NCBI GenBank assembly: GCA_000403415.2
Contig: KE159699.1
Coordinates: 53,933 to 117,385 of the forward strand
Length of the DNA: 63,453 bases
Source: Firmicutes bacterium M10-2
GTDB lineage: Bacteria; Bacillota_I; Bacilli_A; Erysipelotrichales; Erysipelotrichaceae
Direction: 5' to 3'
The notes under the pieces: model-generated
Told to the model about the DNA's origin: nothing
What the model saw: only the letters and a program-made list of their open reading frames with translations
Database searches by the model: none
Program-made: the position numbers and the translations under genes
Shown: piece by piece, positions 42,548 to 52,384 of the stretch
Position numbering within the stretch: position 1 is the first letter of the stretch
How the letters are laid out: each line of letters opens with the position of its first letter

Positions 42548-44077
42548 ATGAGAAAAAACGGAGTACTATTACACATTACAAGTCTTCCGAGTCCCTATGG
42601 TGTTGGAACCATGGGGAAGGAAGCGTACGATTTTATCGACTTTCTGAAAGAGAGCGGACAATCGTATTGGCAGATTTTGCCGATCCATCCGACAAGTTTC
42701 GGAGATTCTCCTTACGCTTCGTATTCTACGTTTGCGGGAAATCCTTACTTTATCGATTTTGACCTGCTTTCAAAAGAAGGCTGGCTTATTCCGGAAGAAT
42801 ACAACTGGATTGATTGGGAAGTAAAACCGGATGAAGTGGATTTCGGGATTCTTTACAATAATCGATTTAATGTGCTTCGCCAAGCAACCAACCGTTTTCT
42901 GGAAAAACCGAATGAACAATACGAAAAATTCTTGGAAGAAAATATCGATTGGATCAACGACTATGCATTATTCATGGCGTTGAAAAAGCATTTCGACGGA
43001 AAGCCTTGGTATGAATGGGATGATGAATTTAAATTCTACGATCCAAAAAAAGCAAAGCAATGGGAAGAACAATTCAAGGAAGATGTTGATTTCTATAAGG
43101 TAATCCAATACTTCTTCCGCAAGCAGTGGGAAGATCTGAAAGAATACGCCAATAAAAACGATATTGAAGTGATTGGCGACTTGCCGATTTATGTGGCTCG
43201 GGATTCTGTTGACGTGTGGTCCCATCCGGAATTGTTTGCTCTTGATGAAGATCTCAATCCGGAACGTGTGGCCGGATGCCCTCCGGATGGATTCTCGGCA
43301 GACGGACAACTTTGGGGAAATCCACTTTACGATTGGAAGTATCATAAAGAAACCGGATATGAGTGGTGGATTCGTCGTATTGCATATTTATTGAATATGT
43401 ATGATATTCTTCGTATCGATCATTTCCGCGGATTTGATTCTTACTACGCCATTCCATATGGCGAACCAACAGCGAAAAACGGAAAATGGCTTGAAGGTCC
43501 GGGAATCGATTTGTTCGAAACGATGGAAAAGAAACTCGGGAAACAGCATATTATTGCGGAAGATCTCGGATTCTTGACTCCATCGGCAAAGAAGCTATTG
43601 GCCGATACGAAATTCCCGGGCATGAAGATTTTGCAGTTTGCGTTTGATTCCAGAGATGCGGCCAGCAACGATTACTATCCGTATAACTATCCGAAAAATT
43701 CGATTGCTTATACGGGAACACACGACAACGATACGATTCAGGGATGGTTTAAAAATGTGAATAAAGAAGATCGTGAACTGGCAATCGATTACTTGCAGGC
43801 GAACGATCCGAAAAACTATCATTGGACGATGATTCGCGAATTGATGAAATCACCATCCGATTATACAATCGTTACGGCTCAGGATCTTTTAGGTCTTGGC
43901 GATGAAGCACGGATGAATGTTCCTAGTAAGCTGGGTGGCAACTGGGCTTGGCGTCTGCTTCCGGGACAGCTTACGGATGAGGTCAAGGAAGAATTGCTTC
44001 ATTTAACAAAATTGACAAAACGTTTTCCTTTAAAACAAAAAGAAACCGAAGAAGTCGAGGAAACGATCGAAGAGTAA
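42548..44077 (+). CDS. malQ: 4-alpha-glucanotransferase (amylomaltase)
   Basis: GH77 enzyme of 509 residues that transfers glucan chains between maltodextrins and releases glucose. Visible family segments: SLPSPYGVGTMG, DLPIYVARDSVDVW, CPPDGFSADGQLWGNPLYDW, the nucleophile region LRIDHFRGFDSYYAIP, the acid IIAEDLGFLTP and TGTHDNDT. ATG 42548 is chosen because an upstream GTG (42533) has no ribosome site. It follows the sugar importer, so imported maltodextrin is the likely substrate. Confidence 0.95.
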   Translation: MRKNGVLLHITSLPSPYGVGTMGKEAYDFIDFLKESGQSYWQILPIHPTSFGDSPYASYSTFAGNPYFIDFDLLSKEGWLIPEEYNWIDWEVKPDEVDFGILYNNRFNVLRQATNRFLEKPNEQYEKFLEENIDWINDYALFMALKKHFDGKPWYEWDDEFKFYDPKKAKQWEEQFKEDVDFYKVIQYFFRKQWEDLKEYANKNDIEVIGDLPIYVARDSVDVWSHPELFALDEDLNPERVAGCPPDGFSADGQLWGNPLYDWKYHKETGYEWWIRRIAYLLNMYDILRIDHFRGFDSYYAIPYGEPTAKNGKWLEGPGIDLFETMEKKLGKQHIIAEDLGFLTPSAKKLLADTKFPGMKILQFAFDSRDAASNDYYPYNYPKNSIAYTGTHDNDTIQGWFKNVNKEDRELAIDYLQANDPKNYHWTMIRELMKSPSDYTIVTAQDLLGLGDEARMNVPSKLGGNWAWRLLPGQLTDEVKEELLHLTKLTKRFPLKQKETEEVEETIEE

Positions 44078-44178
44078 GACACAAAAATACTTTCCGGCGC
44101 TTTTTAATGGCCAATATAATCTTAAAAAGATCTATTTGTTTCCTTTGTTTATTTGAAAGATTTGGAAAATTACGAAGC

Positions 44179-44213
44179 AAAAACCCTAGAGAAAGATTTC
44201 TCTAGGGTTTTCT
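44179..44213 (+). terminator. Terminator after malQ
   Basis: AAAACCCTAGAGAAA / TTTCTCTAGGGTTTT, a perfect 14-15 bp stem, about 100 bp after the stop. Confidence 0.9.
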
Positions 44214-44231
44214 TTTAAAGAGGAAATTGGC

Positions 44232-44333
44232 CTACTTTTTTTCTTTTGGCTCAACTAATATAGATGTCATCTTACGCTTTAGATCGATTGATGCCAAATG
44301 TTTGATGAGATCTTGTATGTGAATCTTTGTCAT
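44232..44333 (-). CDS. Possible 33-residue peptide downstream of the DUF885 gene
   Basis: A minus-strand frame starting four bases after the DUF885 stop: MTKIHIQDLIKHLASIDLK and a charged end ILVEPKEKK. AAAGGAT stands about 12 bases before its ATG, which is far. It could be a real small gene in the same transcript or chance. Composition is protein-like. Confidence 0.3.
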   Translation of the reverse strand: MTKIHIQDLIKHLASIDLKRKMTSILVEPKEKK

Positions 44334-44337
44334 TTAT

Positions 44338-46095
44338 TTATTGGTTATCCTTTATATATTTATCGATGTTCTGCTGGATTAGATCAAAGTTCACGCTTCC
44401 CGATTGCAATAACGCATTGTTGAATTCAACATCATCAAAAGAATCCTTCAGGGCTTCCTTGGCCTCTTCTCTAAGATTACTGATCTTGTTGTAGCCATAA
44501 TAGTACGACATAAAGACACCCGGATTTCCGGCGAGCTGATCATAAATGCTTTCAAGCGCAGTCGGATCGAACATATCAAATGTCGACTGGAACTCTTCGA
44601 GATTCAAGCCTTCATAGTTTACAGCAATATCCATCAATAAGATATAGTTGTTGTTGAGAAGATCCTCATAAACATACATATTAATCAAATCAGGATCGAG
44701 ATCCAGAAACTTCAAGCTTTGGTTTTCGACATAGGTTGCGTATCCTTCGCTAAATCCTGAATTCGATAAAAAGTATTCGATCGTATATTGAAAGTGTTCC
44801 TTGTTGTACTGAGCTTGATACATATGACCCGGAATACCTTCATGGGCTAATGTTTGGTACAACGAAAGGGCACTAGGATCATCTCCGTAATCCCGTCGGT
44901 TATAGCGTATGCGATAATCGGTCGTCGAATCTACGGCAGGGATCATGAAATACGCCACAATTCCTTCTTGGGACTGATCGTCAGCCAAAGGCTGCAAATC
45001 GTACTTCATTGCATCAACTTGAGGAAAATAACGATCGTAGTTTTCATTTAGGAAAACCAGAATATCTTCAACGTTTTCGAAGTCCGTCTTTAAATTCATA
45101 TAGTTGAGAATCATATCGTAATTGTCATCCGTTAATAAGCTAGATACCTGAGTGCTGATCTCATCAATTTCATTTTCTACGTTTTTCTTTATCGTTTCGA
45201 TCGAATCGGTTGTTCCCGTATATTGCTGAACCAGAAGTTCGTAATATTCTTTCCCGTTTTCCAAAGAGGCCATTCCCGCTACCGGTTGAATCGAATCTTT
45301 TAATTTTGTCAATCCGTCAATCATGAGCTGATAAGAAGGAAAAAACGATGTGTCAAGAGCATCTTTGATCTGCTTTTCGTATTGAATGGTTTTTTCAGGA
45401 TCGAGATCAAGCTGTTCGACATCTTTCATCAATTCGGCTGTGACAGCACTGTTCTCTTTCGAATTGAGAATTTCTTGGCACGATTGAATCGTGTCTTCGT
45501 AATCAAGCATCAATGTATCATTTTCCGCTTGCTTTTCGGAATACGTGAGTGCCTCTTTTGTATAGCGCGGAATATCATTGATCAATTGAATGAGAGGAGC
45601 AATATCGGATTCTTGACGCAATTCGTATTCACTGAAATAAGATACGAGTGTTTGCGGAAGACCGTTCATTGAGCTCCACATATTGCCAAGATAGCGGAAT
45701 TTTTCCTCTTCTTCCTGTTGGCTTTGGTCAAATTGATATTGCAGCTGATCGTAAATCGTCTGTTGGCGTTCATCTAAACTGCTTCGATCGAAGGAATCCA
45801 GCTGATCGCTCAATTTTTTCTCAAGCGCTTTGCTTTCTTCGTCCGGCTCGATCGAGCCAAGAGTCACTTCAACTTTTTCCGGATCGATTCCGTAGTTTTC
45901 GGGATGTTCGAAAAACTGATGCATTGTCGTAAAATCGCTTTCTGCCATTTCTACGACATAATCGTTTAAATACTTTGTAAACTGTTCGTTCGCTTGCTGG
46001 CTAATCGGTTGATCGGTTTGATTTTTGGCAGGAGCCGCAGAACATGCACTCAAGCCTAAAGTCAACGCCAAAATAAGCGCAATCTTCGCTTTCAT
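44338..46095 (-). CDS. DUF885-family lipoprotein, putative zinc peptidase
   Basis: Exported lipoprotein of 585 residues, lipobox GLSAC (Cys 18). The DUF885 hallmark HEGIPGH (in LAHEGIPGHMYQ) is a zinc-binding HExxPGH motif near residue 415, with downstream Glu-containing segment FSEGYATYVE as third ligand. Other conserved parts are DYRIRYNRRDYGDD and AGNPGVFMSYYYG. The family is thought to hydrolyse peptides at the cell surface. It is monocistronic or carries one tiny downstream frame. Confidence 0.85.
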   Translation of the reverse strand: MKAKIALILALTLGLSACSAAPAKNQTDQPISQQANEQFTKYLNDYVVEMAESDFTTMHQFFEHPENYGIDPEKVEVTLGSIEPDEESKALEKKLSDQLDSFDRSSLDERQQTIYDQLQYQFDQSQQEEEEKFRYLGNMWSSMNGLPQTLVSYFSEYELRQESDIAPLIQLINDIPRYTKEALTYSEKQAENDTLMLDYEDTIQSCQEILNSKENSAVTAELMKDVEQLDLDPEKTIQYEKQIKDALDTSFFPSYQLMIDGLTKLKDSIQPVAGMASLENGKEYYELLVQQYTGTTDSIETIKKNVENEIDEISTQVSSLLTDDNYDMILNYMNLKTDFENVEDILVFLNENYDRYFPQVDAMKYDLQPLADDQSQEGIVAYFMIPAVDSTTDYRIRYNRRDYGDDPSALSLYQTLAHEGIPGHMYQAQYNKEHFQYTIEYFLSNSGFSEGYATYVENQSLKFLDLDPDLINMYVYEDLLNNNYILLMDIAVNYEGLNLEEFQSTFDMFDPTALESIYDQLAGNPGVFMSYYYGYNKISNLREEAKEALKDSFDDVEFNNALLQSGSVNFDLIQQNIDKYIKDNQ

Positions 46096-46242
46096 AAAAA
46101 ATTGTATCCTTTCATTTGCTTCTTGTGCTCATTATAACGGAATTTTATGTAAAAGTGTATTTTCTTGATGTCACAATTCCAATTAAGAAATGAATTCAGG
46201 TATAATAATAAATAATAAAAAGATTTGGAAAGAGGGAAATGA

Positions 46243-47436
46243 ATGCGAATATTATTTATAGAGTGTGCGATGGGTGCAGCAGGAGATATGCTTACAGCGG
46301 CTTTGCTTCAGCTTGTGCCAAATCAAGAAGAAATGATTCGAAAAATGAATGAGATCGGACTTGACGGAGTCCATATGCATGCTAACCCTTGTGAAAAATG
46401 CGGAATTCATGGACTTCACGTCGATGTGCACGTACATGGACAAATCGAAGATGAACATATGCATAATCATGATCACCATGAGCATTCTCATGCACATCAT
46501 CATGTACACCACACGCTAAGTGATGTGCACCGTATTATTTATCGATTGAATGTATCCGAGCAGGTCAAAGAGAACGCAATCGAAATTTACCGGCTGATTG
46601 CTCAAGCGGAAGCAAAAGCTCACAATATGCCAATTACGAATGTCCATTTCCATGAAGTCGGAACAATGGATGCGATTGCAGATGTAGTCAATGTGTGTAT
46701 GCTGATCGAAGAAATTGCTCCGGAACAAATACTTTGTTCTCCGATATGCACCGGAAGCGGAACGGTGAAATGTGCTCACGGTATTTTGCCTGTGCCGGCA
46801 CCGGCTACCGCCTATTTGCTTGAAGGAATTCCGAATTATTCAGGGGTTTTCCGTGCCGAACTTTGCACGCCAACAGGAGCCGCCATCTTGAAATGGTTTG
46901 CTAACGGATTTTGCGAAAGACCGGTCATGAAAACAAAAAAAATCGGTTATGGAATGGGTACGAAAGATTTCGAACAAGCGAATTGTGTACGAATCTTTTT
47001 AGGAACGACCGAGGAAGATCGTGATGATATTTACGAATTGCAGTGCAATTTGGATGATATGAGCGGGGAAGAGCTTGGCTTTGCGATGGAACGTTTATTG
47101 GAAGAAGGGGCGCGTGATGTGTTCTTTATTCCTGTTACTATGAAAAAATCACGTCCCGGAGTTTTGCTGAGTGCCATTTGCGACGGCACAAAAAAAGAAA
47201 AGATCGCAGATGTCATCATGAAAAATACCACAACTCTTGGTATTCGGGAATATCATTGCGCAAGATATGTCCTTACACGGGCGATTCAAAAAGAAGAAAC
47301 GGAATTTGGGATCATTCGTAAAAAACGAGCCAGCGGATACGGAATTATCAAAGAAAAATACGAGTATGAGGATCTAGCTCGATTCGCAAAAGAAAAGGGA
47401 ATTTCATTGTTTGAATTAAAAAAGAGGTTGAAATAA
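46243..47436 (+). CDS. larC: Nickel insertion protein LarC (single frame)
   Basis: LarC/DUF111 protein of 397 residues that inserts nickel, using CTP, into the pincer cofactor of lactate racemase-type enzymes. The start ECAMGAAGDML is the LarC signature. Residues 56-90 are a His-rich stretch, likely the metal store. TGAAILKWF and LQCNLDDMSGEELGFAMERL follow. In Lactiplantibacillus LarC is made by a frameshift from larC1/larC2, whereas here one frame covers both. larA, larB and larE are not in the window. Confidence 0.9.
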   Translation: MRILFIECAMGAAGDMLTAALLQLVPNQEEMIRKMNEIGLDGVHMHANPCEKCGIHGLHVDVHVHGQIEDEHMHNHDHHEHSHAHHHVHHTLSDVHRIIYRLNVSEQVKENAIEIYRLIAQAEAKAHNMPITNVHFHEVGTMDAIADVVNVCMLIEEIAPEQILCSPICTGSGTVKCAHGILPVPAPATAYLLEGIPNYSGVFRAELCTPTGAAILKWFANGFCERPVMKTKKIGYGMGTKDFEQANCVRIFLGTTEEDRDDIYELQCNLDDMSGEELGFAMERLLEEGARDVFFIPVTMKKSRPGVLLSAICDGTKKEKIADVIMKNTTTLGIREYHCARYVLTRAIQKEETEFGIIRKKRASGYGIIKEKYEYEDLARFAKEKGISLFELKKRLK

Positions 47437-47440
47437 CGAT

Positions 47441-48460
47441 ATGAAAAAGAAATTTTTGGTCCTGATAGGTGTTCTTTCCGGAATTGGAGCTTACTATTGT
47501 GTAAAACGAAAAGAAAAATACGATCTAGCCAAAGGATATGGGATTCTGGGATTATGGACAGCACCAAAATGGATCATGAACGATCACGTGATCGAAATCG
47601 GAAATTCGATGCTGAAAAAAATGAAGTCGTTTCGTGAAGAAAGTGAACAAGATATTCCGGTGAATGACGATGAAATCGACGGAGTACCGGTGACAATTTA
47701 CGGAAATATGCAGGAAAAAGCACCAATTCTTTTATATTTCCATGGAGGAGCGTTCGCATACGGCGCAGCTCCGTATTTTGATCAAATGATGCGCTTATAC
47801 TCGAAAATTTCCGGATGCACAATCGTATTTGTCCATTATCGAACAGAGGCGTATCCGGCCCCGCTTGCTGATGGGATCCGGGTCCTGAAACATATTTACG
47901 AAACCACAACAAAAGACATTCCGATCGGCGTAGCGGGAGATAGTGCTGGCGGATGCATTGCGGCAGCCTTGAGCTTATGGGCCAGAGATAATGGAGCGGA
48001 ACTGCAAGCGCAAATGCTTATTTATCCGGTCCTTGATCTGAATATGGATTCAAACTCTATGAAAGAATTTACAGATTCGCCAATTTGGAATTCGAAAGTC
48101 AATGAGGTCATGTGGCAACGGTATACCGAAGGTTGCGGTTTTGAATTTCCCCAGTACCTTTCTCCGATGCTGGAAACCAATTTCGAAAACTTGCCGCCAA
48201 CAATGATCGAAGCTGAACAATATGATTGCCTTCGCGATGAGGCCATTGCGTACGGACAAAAACTTTTCGATGCCGGTGTTAACGTACATACATATTTAAA
48301 TAAAGGGTTGTTTCATGGTTTTGAATTGTGTTTCAATGATCAAACCAAATCAATCATCGAAAGAAGAGCCTTGCGTTTAAAAGAAATGATGTCGCCGAAA
48401 ATTCAGGAAGAAATGATTGTGATCGAAGAAATCGAGAAAAAAGAAAAAGATGGAGAATAA
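47441..48460 (+). CDS. Alpha/beta hydrolase, hormone-sensitive-lipase type
   Basis: Esterase of 339 residues. The oxyanion motif HGGAFAYG and the nucleophile elbow GDSAGG (Ser) mark family IV carboxylesterases. The acid is in the EAEQYDCLRDE region and the catalytic His in GLFHGFELC. An N-terminal hydrophobic stretch (FLVLIGVLSGIGAYYCV) may anchor it. It lies four bases after larC. AGAGG is somewhat far from the ATG. Substrate unknown. Confidence 0.85.
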   Translation: MKKKFLVLIGVLSGIGAYYCVKRKEKYDLAKGYGILGLWTAPKWIMNDHVIEIGNSMLKKMKSFREESEQDIPVNDDEIDGVPVTIYGNMQEKAPILLYFHGGAFAYGAAPYFDQMMRLYSKISGCTIVFVHYRTEAYPAPLADGIRVLKHIYETTTKDIPIGVAGDSAGGCIAAALSLWARDNGAELQAQMLIYPVLDLNMDSNSMKEFTDSPIWNSKVNEVMWQRYTEGCGFEFPQYLSPMLETNFENLPPTMIEAEQYDCLRDEAIAYGQKLFDAGVNVHTYLNKGLFHGFELCFNDQTKSIIERRALRLKEMMSPKIQEEMIVIEEIEKKEKDGE

Positions 48461-48475
48461 TTTCCATCTTTTTTT
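48446..48475. terminator. Bidirectional terminator between esterase and xpt
   Basis: AAAGATGGA / TCCATCTTT stem with a T-run. Confidence 0.75.
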
Positions 48476-49043
48476 ACGCCCATATAATTTTCTTGTTTTC
48501 TATATGATCGATTGATGCCAAAGCAAGAAGATCATAGCCTTTGCCGCAAATATAGGAATGTCCTTTTTGAAATCTTTTTTCGATGCAGATCCCCACACCG
48601 ACAATTTTGGCATGACTTTGTTCGATCAATTGTTCCACACCTTTGAACGCTTCGCCATTTGCCAGAAAATCATCAATAAATAAAACCCGGTCGTTTTCAG
48701 TCAAGTAATTTTGTTCCATACAGATCGTGTAAGAACGCTGCTTGGTAAAAGAATAAACCGTGGAAGAAAAAGGAGCTTGCATAGTGCTTGGCTCGCTTTT
48801 TTTGATAAAAAGCATAGGCACATGCAGACGTCTTGCGGTCGCATAAGCAGGTGCAATCCCACTTGATTCCAAGGTGACGACCTTTGTGATTGACGCATTT
48901 TTGAAATGGTCATAAAAACATTCGCCCATTTCTTCGACAAGGTCGATATCGACTTGATGATTCAAAAACGAATCAACCTTCAATATATCATGATCTAAAA
49001 ATGTCCCTTTTTTCTCAATGTTCTTTTTTAGGTTGTTCATCAT
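48474..49043 (-). CDS. xpt: Xanthine phosphoribosyltransferase
   Basis: Purine salvage enzyme of 189 residues making XMP from xanthine and PRPP. The PRPP-binding loop is VLFIDDFLANGEA (type I PRTase motif), and the conserved front part is VDSFLNHQVDI with VTLESSGIAPAYATA. The length fits Bacillus Xpt. It overlaps the 3' end of the CBS-protein gene by 29 bp. Two tandem ATGs (49043 and 49040) follow AAGGAAC, and either may start. Confidence 0.88.
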   Translation of the reverse strand: MMNNLKKNIEKKGTFLDHDILKVDSFLNHQVDIDLVEEMGECFYDHFKNASITKVVTLESSGIAPAYATARRLHVPMLFIKKSEPSTMQAPFSSTVYSFTKQRSYTICMEQNYLTENDRVLFIDDFLANGEAFKGVEQLIEQSHAKIVGVGICIEKRFQKGHSYICGKGYDLLALASIDHIENKKIIWA

Positions 49044-50181
49044 TTGTTCCTTCTTTTAGCTTTGTGACAATAGTTTGTCCGATACGATGGTTCTGGATTT
49101 CTTTGACGTGAATATCTAAAGAATCCAGTGTAATATCAAAAGTCGTTCCGTCTTGGGGAATGTGCCCGTAACTTCCGAGAACATATCCGCCAAATGTATC
49201 GTATTCTTCGATTGGAAGCGTGACCTGCAGAGCTTTTTGCACATCTTCAAGATCGGCAAGGCCGTAAATGCGCCATTGATCATTGTTGATTTGGTCGATG
49301 GAGTCAGGCTCGATCACATCATCCATTTCGTGCATTTCCCCAAGCAGCGTTTCCACGATATCGTGTAAGGTGACAATCCCTGTCATTCCTCCGTATTCGT
49401 CTAAAACAATCGCAAAATAAATTCTCTGTTTTTTCATTTCAAAGAAAAGATGATCGACTTTTACGTTTTCCGAAACGAATAAAGGCTGATCTACAGCATA
49501 CTTCATTACATTGGCGCGGTTTGGTTCATCCAGACGGAAATAATCTCTTGTGTCAAGCACTCCGATAATATCGTCATCATCTCTTCCGGTAATCGGATAA
49601 AAGGTATGGCGGTTGTCATGAATGATCTTGTGCCACGTTTCGTCGCTTTCGTCGAGCGATAAAGAAATGACTTGGGATCGATGTGTGCAAATTTCTTCGA
49701 TTGAGGTGTCGTCCAGCTCAAAGACATTTTCAATAATATCTTTTTGAGGTTCATCGATATTTTCGCTTTTCGTTGCAGCATGGATCATTTCGCGAATATC
49801 TTCTTCGGATATTTTTTCGTTGATCGGCAATGGATCAATTGGAATAAAAAATGTAAAAAGACGGAAAATTGTCGTGATCGAAGAAAGAAAAGAAATCGCT
49901 CTTTTGCTTTGTTCTTCATGCTTTGCCAAGTAACGCAAAGGAAGCAATTCTCCGAAAACATAGGTACAATATAAATAAAGGATAAGTACAGCGTATATAT
50001 TGATTCCTTCAAAATGAAGGATACAAAACAAGCCGCTGATCAAGGCGAACAGTTTAAGCCAGATCATAGTTTTATACGCATATTTGGGAACTTGTTCTGT
50101 GTTGTTGGCAATAGTGGTTTGCCCAAACGTAAAAAAACCATAAAGGAGGATGCATAGAACACCAAGACTCAACCATTGCAT
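49015..50181 (-). CDS. CNNM/CorC-type CBS-domain membrane protein
   Basis: Hemolysin-C-like protein of 388 residues. A membrane part (helices at about 4-20, 38-60, 65-85) is followed by a CBS pair (residues about 150-265, with HTFYPITGRDDDDIIGVL and IYFAIVLDEYGGMTGIVTLHDIVE) and a CorC_HlyC domain (DTFGGYVLGSYGHIPQDG). Family members move Mg2+ or Na+/Mg2+. AAAAAGGAG before ATG 50181 decides the start. The membrane domain is shorter than in most relatives. Confidence 0.85.
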   Translation of the reverse strand: MQWLSLGVLCILLYGFFTFGQTTIANNTEQVPKYAYKTMIWLKLFALISGLFCILHFEGINIYAVLILYLYCTYVFGELLPLRYLAKHEEQSKRAISFLSSITTIFRLFTFFIPIDPLPINEKISEEDIREMIHAATKSENIDEPQKDIIENVFELDDTSIEEICTHRSQVISLSLDESDETWHKIIHDNRHTFYPITGRDDDDIIGVLDTRDYFRLDEPNRANVMKYAVDQPLFVSENVKVDHLFFEMKKQRIYFAIVLDEYGGMTGIVTLHDIVETLLGEMHEMDDVIEPDSIDQINNDQWRIYGLADLEDVQKALQVTLPIEEYDTFGGYVLGSYGHIPQDGTTFDITLDSLDIHVKEIQNHRIGQTIVTKLKEGTNDEQPKKEH

Positions 50182-50377
50182 AGCGAATCTCCTTTTTGTT
50201 TCAGATTGAACGGCTTGGGCCAACTATCGTCAGATTTCATATAATTTCTTCTTCCTTTCTTAGTTTGGTTAATATATTTATGATACACAAATCATGGATT
50301 GATTTCAATGTGAGCAAGGGCATCGCTTTCGCATTTCACAGAAAAATCAGTAAACTGATATTTAAAGGTGAGTAAAA

Positions 50378-51862
50378 ATGAAGAAGGATACGATGATTCA
50401 ATATTTCGAGTGGGATCTTCCCGCAGATCGCAGTTTATATAAAAAACTGACAGCGAATGCCAAAGAATTATCCCGGATAGGATTTACGATGGTATGGATG
50501 CCTCCGGCCACAAAAGGAGCAGCCGGTGTAAATGATGTCGGTTATGGAGCATATGATCTTTACGATCTGGGAGAATTTTATCAAAAGGGATCTCAAAGTA
50601 CGAAATACGGAACGAAAAGTCAATATTTGCGGGCTATTTCGGCTTTACATCAAAACCACATCAAAGTTATCGCAGATGTGGTCCTTAATCATAAGATGGG
50701 AGCAGATGCTTTAGAAAATGCGATCGCAAGCACAGTCATTTATCAAGATCGTAATGCTGTGTGTCAGGAGCCGCATGAGGTCTTGACATGGTCGCGTTTT
50801 ACTTTTCCGGGTCGTGCTGCCCAATATTCTTCGTTTCAATGGAACTGGCATCATTTTACCGGAACCGACTACAATGAAGATACAAAACAGAACGATATTT
50901 TATTGTTTGAAGGAAAAAGATGGAATGATCGCGTAAGTCATGAAAACGGCAACTACGATTTTATTATGGGGTGTGATGTTGACTTTACAAATCCCGAAGT
51001 ATTGAAAGAGCTTTATGAGTGGGGAAGATGGTATACAAAGACAAGTCAGATTGATGGGTTTCGGTTGGATGCAATCAAAAATATCGATTCATCCTTTTTC
51101 CCTTGCTGGCTGGAAGAAATGCATCGATTGGGAAATCACCCGAATTTTGCGGTCGGAGAGTTTTGGAGCGGAAACCTCTGGGATTTGAAACGCTATTTGC
51201 ATGATTGCGGCTATTGTATGCGGCTGATGGATGTTCCGCTTCATTATGAACTGCAACGAGCTTCTATGTCTAATGGAACTTATGATATCCGCAACTTATT
51301 CCAAAACACTTTATCGGGTATCGATCCGGATCATGCGTGCGCTTTTGTAGATAATCACGATACGCAGCCGGGGCAGTCGTTGGAAAGCTGGGTTATGGAT
51401 TGGTTCAAGACAGCTGCCTATTGTTCGATCCTTCTGTATCGTTGCCAGTGTCCTTGCATATTTTACGGAGATTATTACGGAATGCCTTCTCTCCATAAGG
51501 AGCCGGTTCATGGCTTAAAAGAAATGGTTTGGATACGACATAATTTATTAAGCGACAATATTATCGATCTTTTTGACGAAGATCGTCAAAAGGCGTGCTG
51601 GATGGCCTACGGAACGCACCCGGTCATTGTGATCTATACGATTGCGGATTGGAAGGAAAAAATCTTTTCGGAACCAAACTATGCCGGAATGACTTTGATC
51701 GATATCATGGATCCGGATCATAAAGAAACGTTTGACCAAAACGGAAGGATTCGGGTTACATGCAATCCGGGATGTGCATCTGTGTATATTCTTGAAAAAG
51801 ATTGGGCCTTGATGAATAAGGATCTCAAAAAGAAAAGAAGATTGCGCCGCAAGAAAATATAA
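50378..51862 (+). CDS. amyA: Cytoplasmic alpha-amylase (GH13)
   Basis: Hydrolyses alpha-1,4-glucans inside the cell, as there is no signal peptide. GH13 regions I-IV are visible: DVVLNHK, GFRLDAIKNI (nucleophile Asp), VGEFWSG (acid Glu) and FVDNHDT. The start TMIQYFEWDLPADRSLYKKL is typical of AmyA-type enzymes of about 490 residues. GGTGAG precedes the ATG. It fits with malQ and the sugar importer for maltodextrin or internal glycogen use, although it is not in their operon. Confidence 0.93.
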   Translation: MKKDTMIQYFEWDLPADRSLYKKLTANAKELSRIGFTMVWMPPATKGAAGVNDVGYGAYDLYDLGEFYQKGSQSTKYGTKSQYLRAISALHQNHIKVIADVVLNHKMGADALENAIASTVIYQDRNAVCQEPHEVLTWSRFTFPGRAAQYSSFQWNWHHFTGTDYNEDTKQNDILLFEGKRWNDRVSHENGNYDFIMGCDVDFTNPEVLKELYEWGRWYTKTSQIDGFRLDAIKNIDSSFFPCWLEEMHRLGNHPNFAVGEFWSGNLWDLKRYLHDCGYCMRLMDVPLHYELQRASMSNGTYDIRNLFQNTLSGIDPDHACAFVDNHDTQPGQSLESWVMDWFKTAAYCSILLYRCQCPCIFYGDYYGMPSLHKEPVHGLKEMVWIRHNLLSDNIIDLFDEDRQKACWMAYGTHPVIVIYTIADWKEKIFSEPNYAGMTLIDIMDPDHKETFDQNGRIRVTCNPGCASVYILEKDWALMNKDLKKKRRLRRKKI

Positions 51863-51882
51863 AAGCCCGCTCACCGGCGGGC
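51861..51882 (-). terminator. Terminator of the CBS-domain gene
   Basis: GCCCGC / GCGGGC hairpin with TTTT on the minus strand. The amylase may use it weakly. Confidence 0.65.
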
Positions 51883-51895
51883 ATGCATCCATTGT

Positions 51896-52384
51896 CTATC
51901 GAAGTGTAAAAATGGGGTTTAGTTTTTGAATGTTTCCTTCTTTTTTTCGCAATACTTTTTCATATGGAGCGATATCTTCTGCACGATGGCTCATCAAGTA
52001 AGAGATGATCGTTTTTCGCGTTACGATTCCGATAAAGATATTGCGATCATCAACGACTGGCACGTAATTTTGTTCAAGCGAACGATTGAACAATTCACTC
52101 ATTGAAACATTAAAAGGTACAGCAGGCATAAATCCATCACGGATCAGACTGCTGATTTCAACAACAGCAATCTCTTCCTGAGTAATATGAGGATGATCTG
52201 CGATATAATACAAAAAATCCCCTTCTGTTACAGTTCCTAAATAATGGCCTTGATAATCAATGACTGGAGTTGCGGTAAATCCGCTTTCTCTAAAAATACG
52301 GAGTCCTTCCGCAAAACTCAAGTTTCCGTAAAGATAATGTGTATTTTTTTTGTTTTTTAAAAAAAAGAAAATGTTTTGTTCCAT
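51896..52384 (-). CDS. CBS-domain pair protein
   Basis: Cytoplasmic protein of 162 residues made of two CBS motifs (GLRIFRESGFTATPVIDYQGHYLGTVTEGDFL and SLEQNYVPVVDDRNIFIGIVTRK), in the manner of YkuL/CbpA-like nucleotide sensors. A basic tail follows. Such free CBS pairs often bind AMP, ATP or c-di-AMP. The ligand and partner are not visible here. A minus-strand TATAAT at 52493-52488 could be its promoter, giving a leader of about 100 nt. Confidence 0.8.
   Translation of the reverse strand: MEQNIFFFLKNKKNTHYLYGNLSFAEGLRIFRESGFTATPVIDYQGHYLGTVTEGDFLYYIADHPHITQEEIAVVEISSLIRDGFMPAVPFNVSMSELFNRSLEQNYVPVVDDRNIFIGIVTRKTIISYLMSHRAEDIAPYEKVLRKKEGNIQKLNPIFTLR

Noticed and set aside
44098-44178. Gene or RNA between malQ and its terminator
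   Set aside because: No ribosome site or stable structure; appears to be an untranslated tail.
49744-50012. Frames on both strands within the CorC-like gene
   Set aside because: Overlap a complete CBS/CorC_HlyC protein with proper start, so they are shadows.
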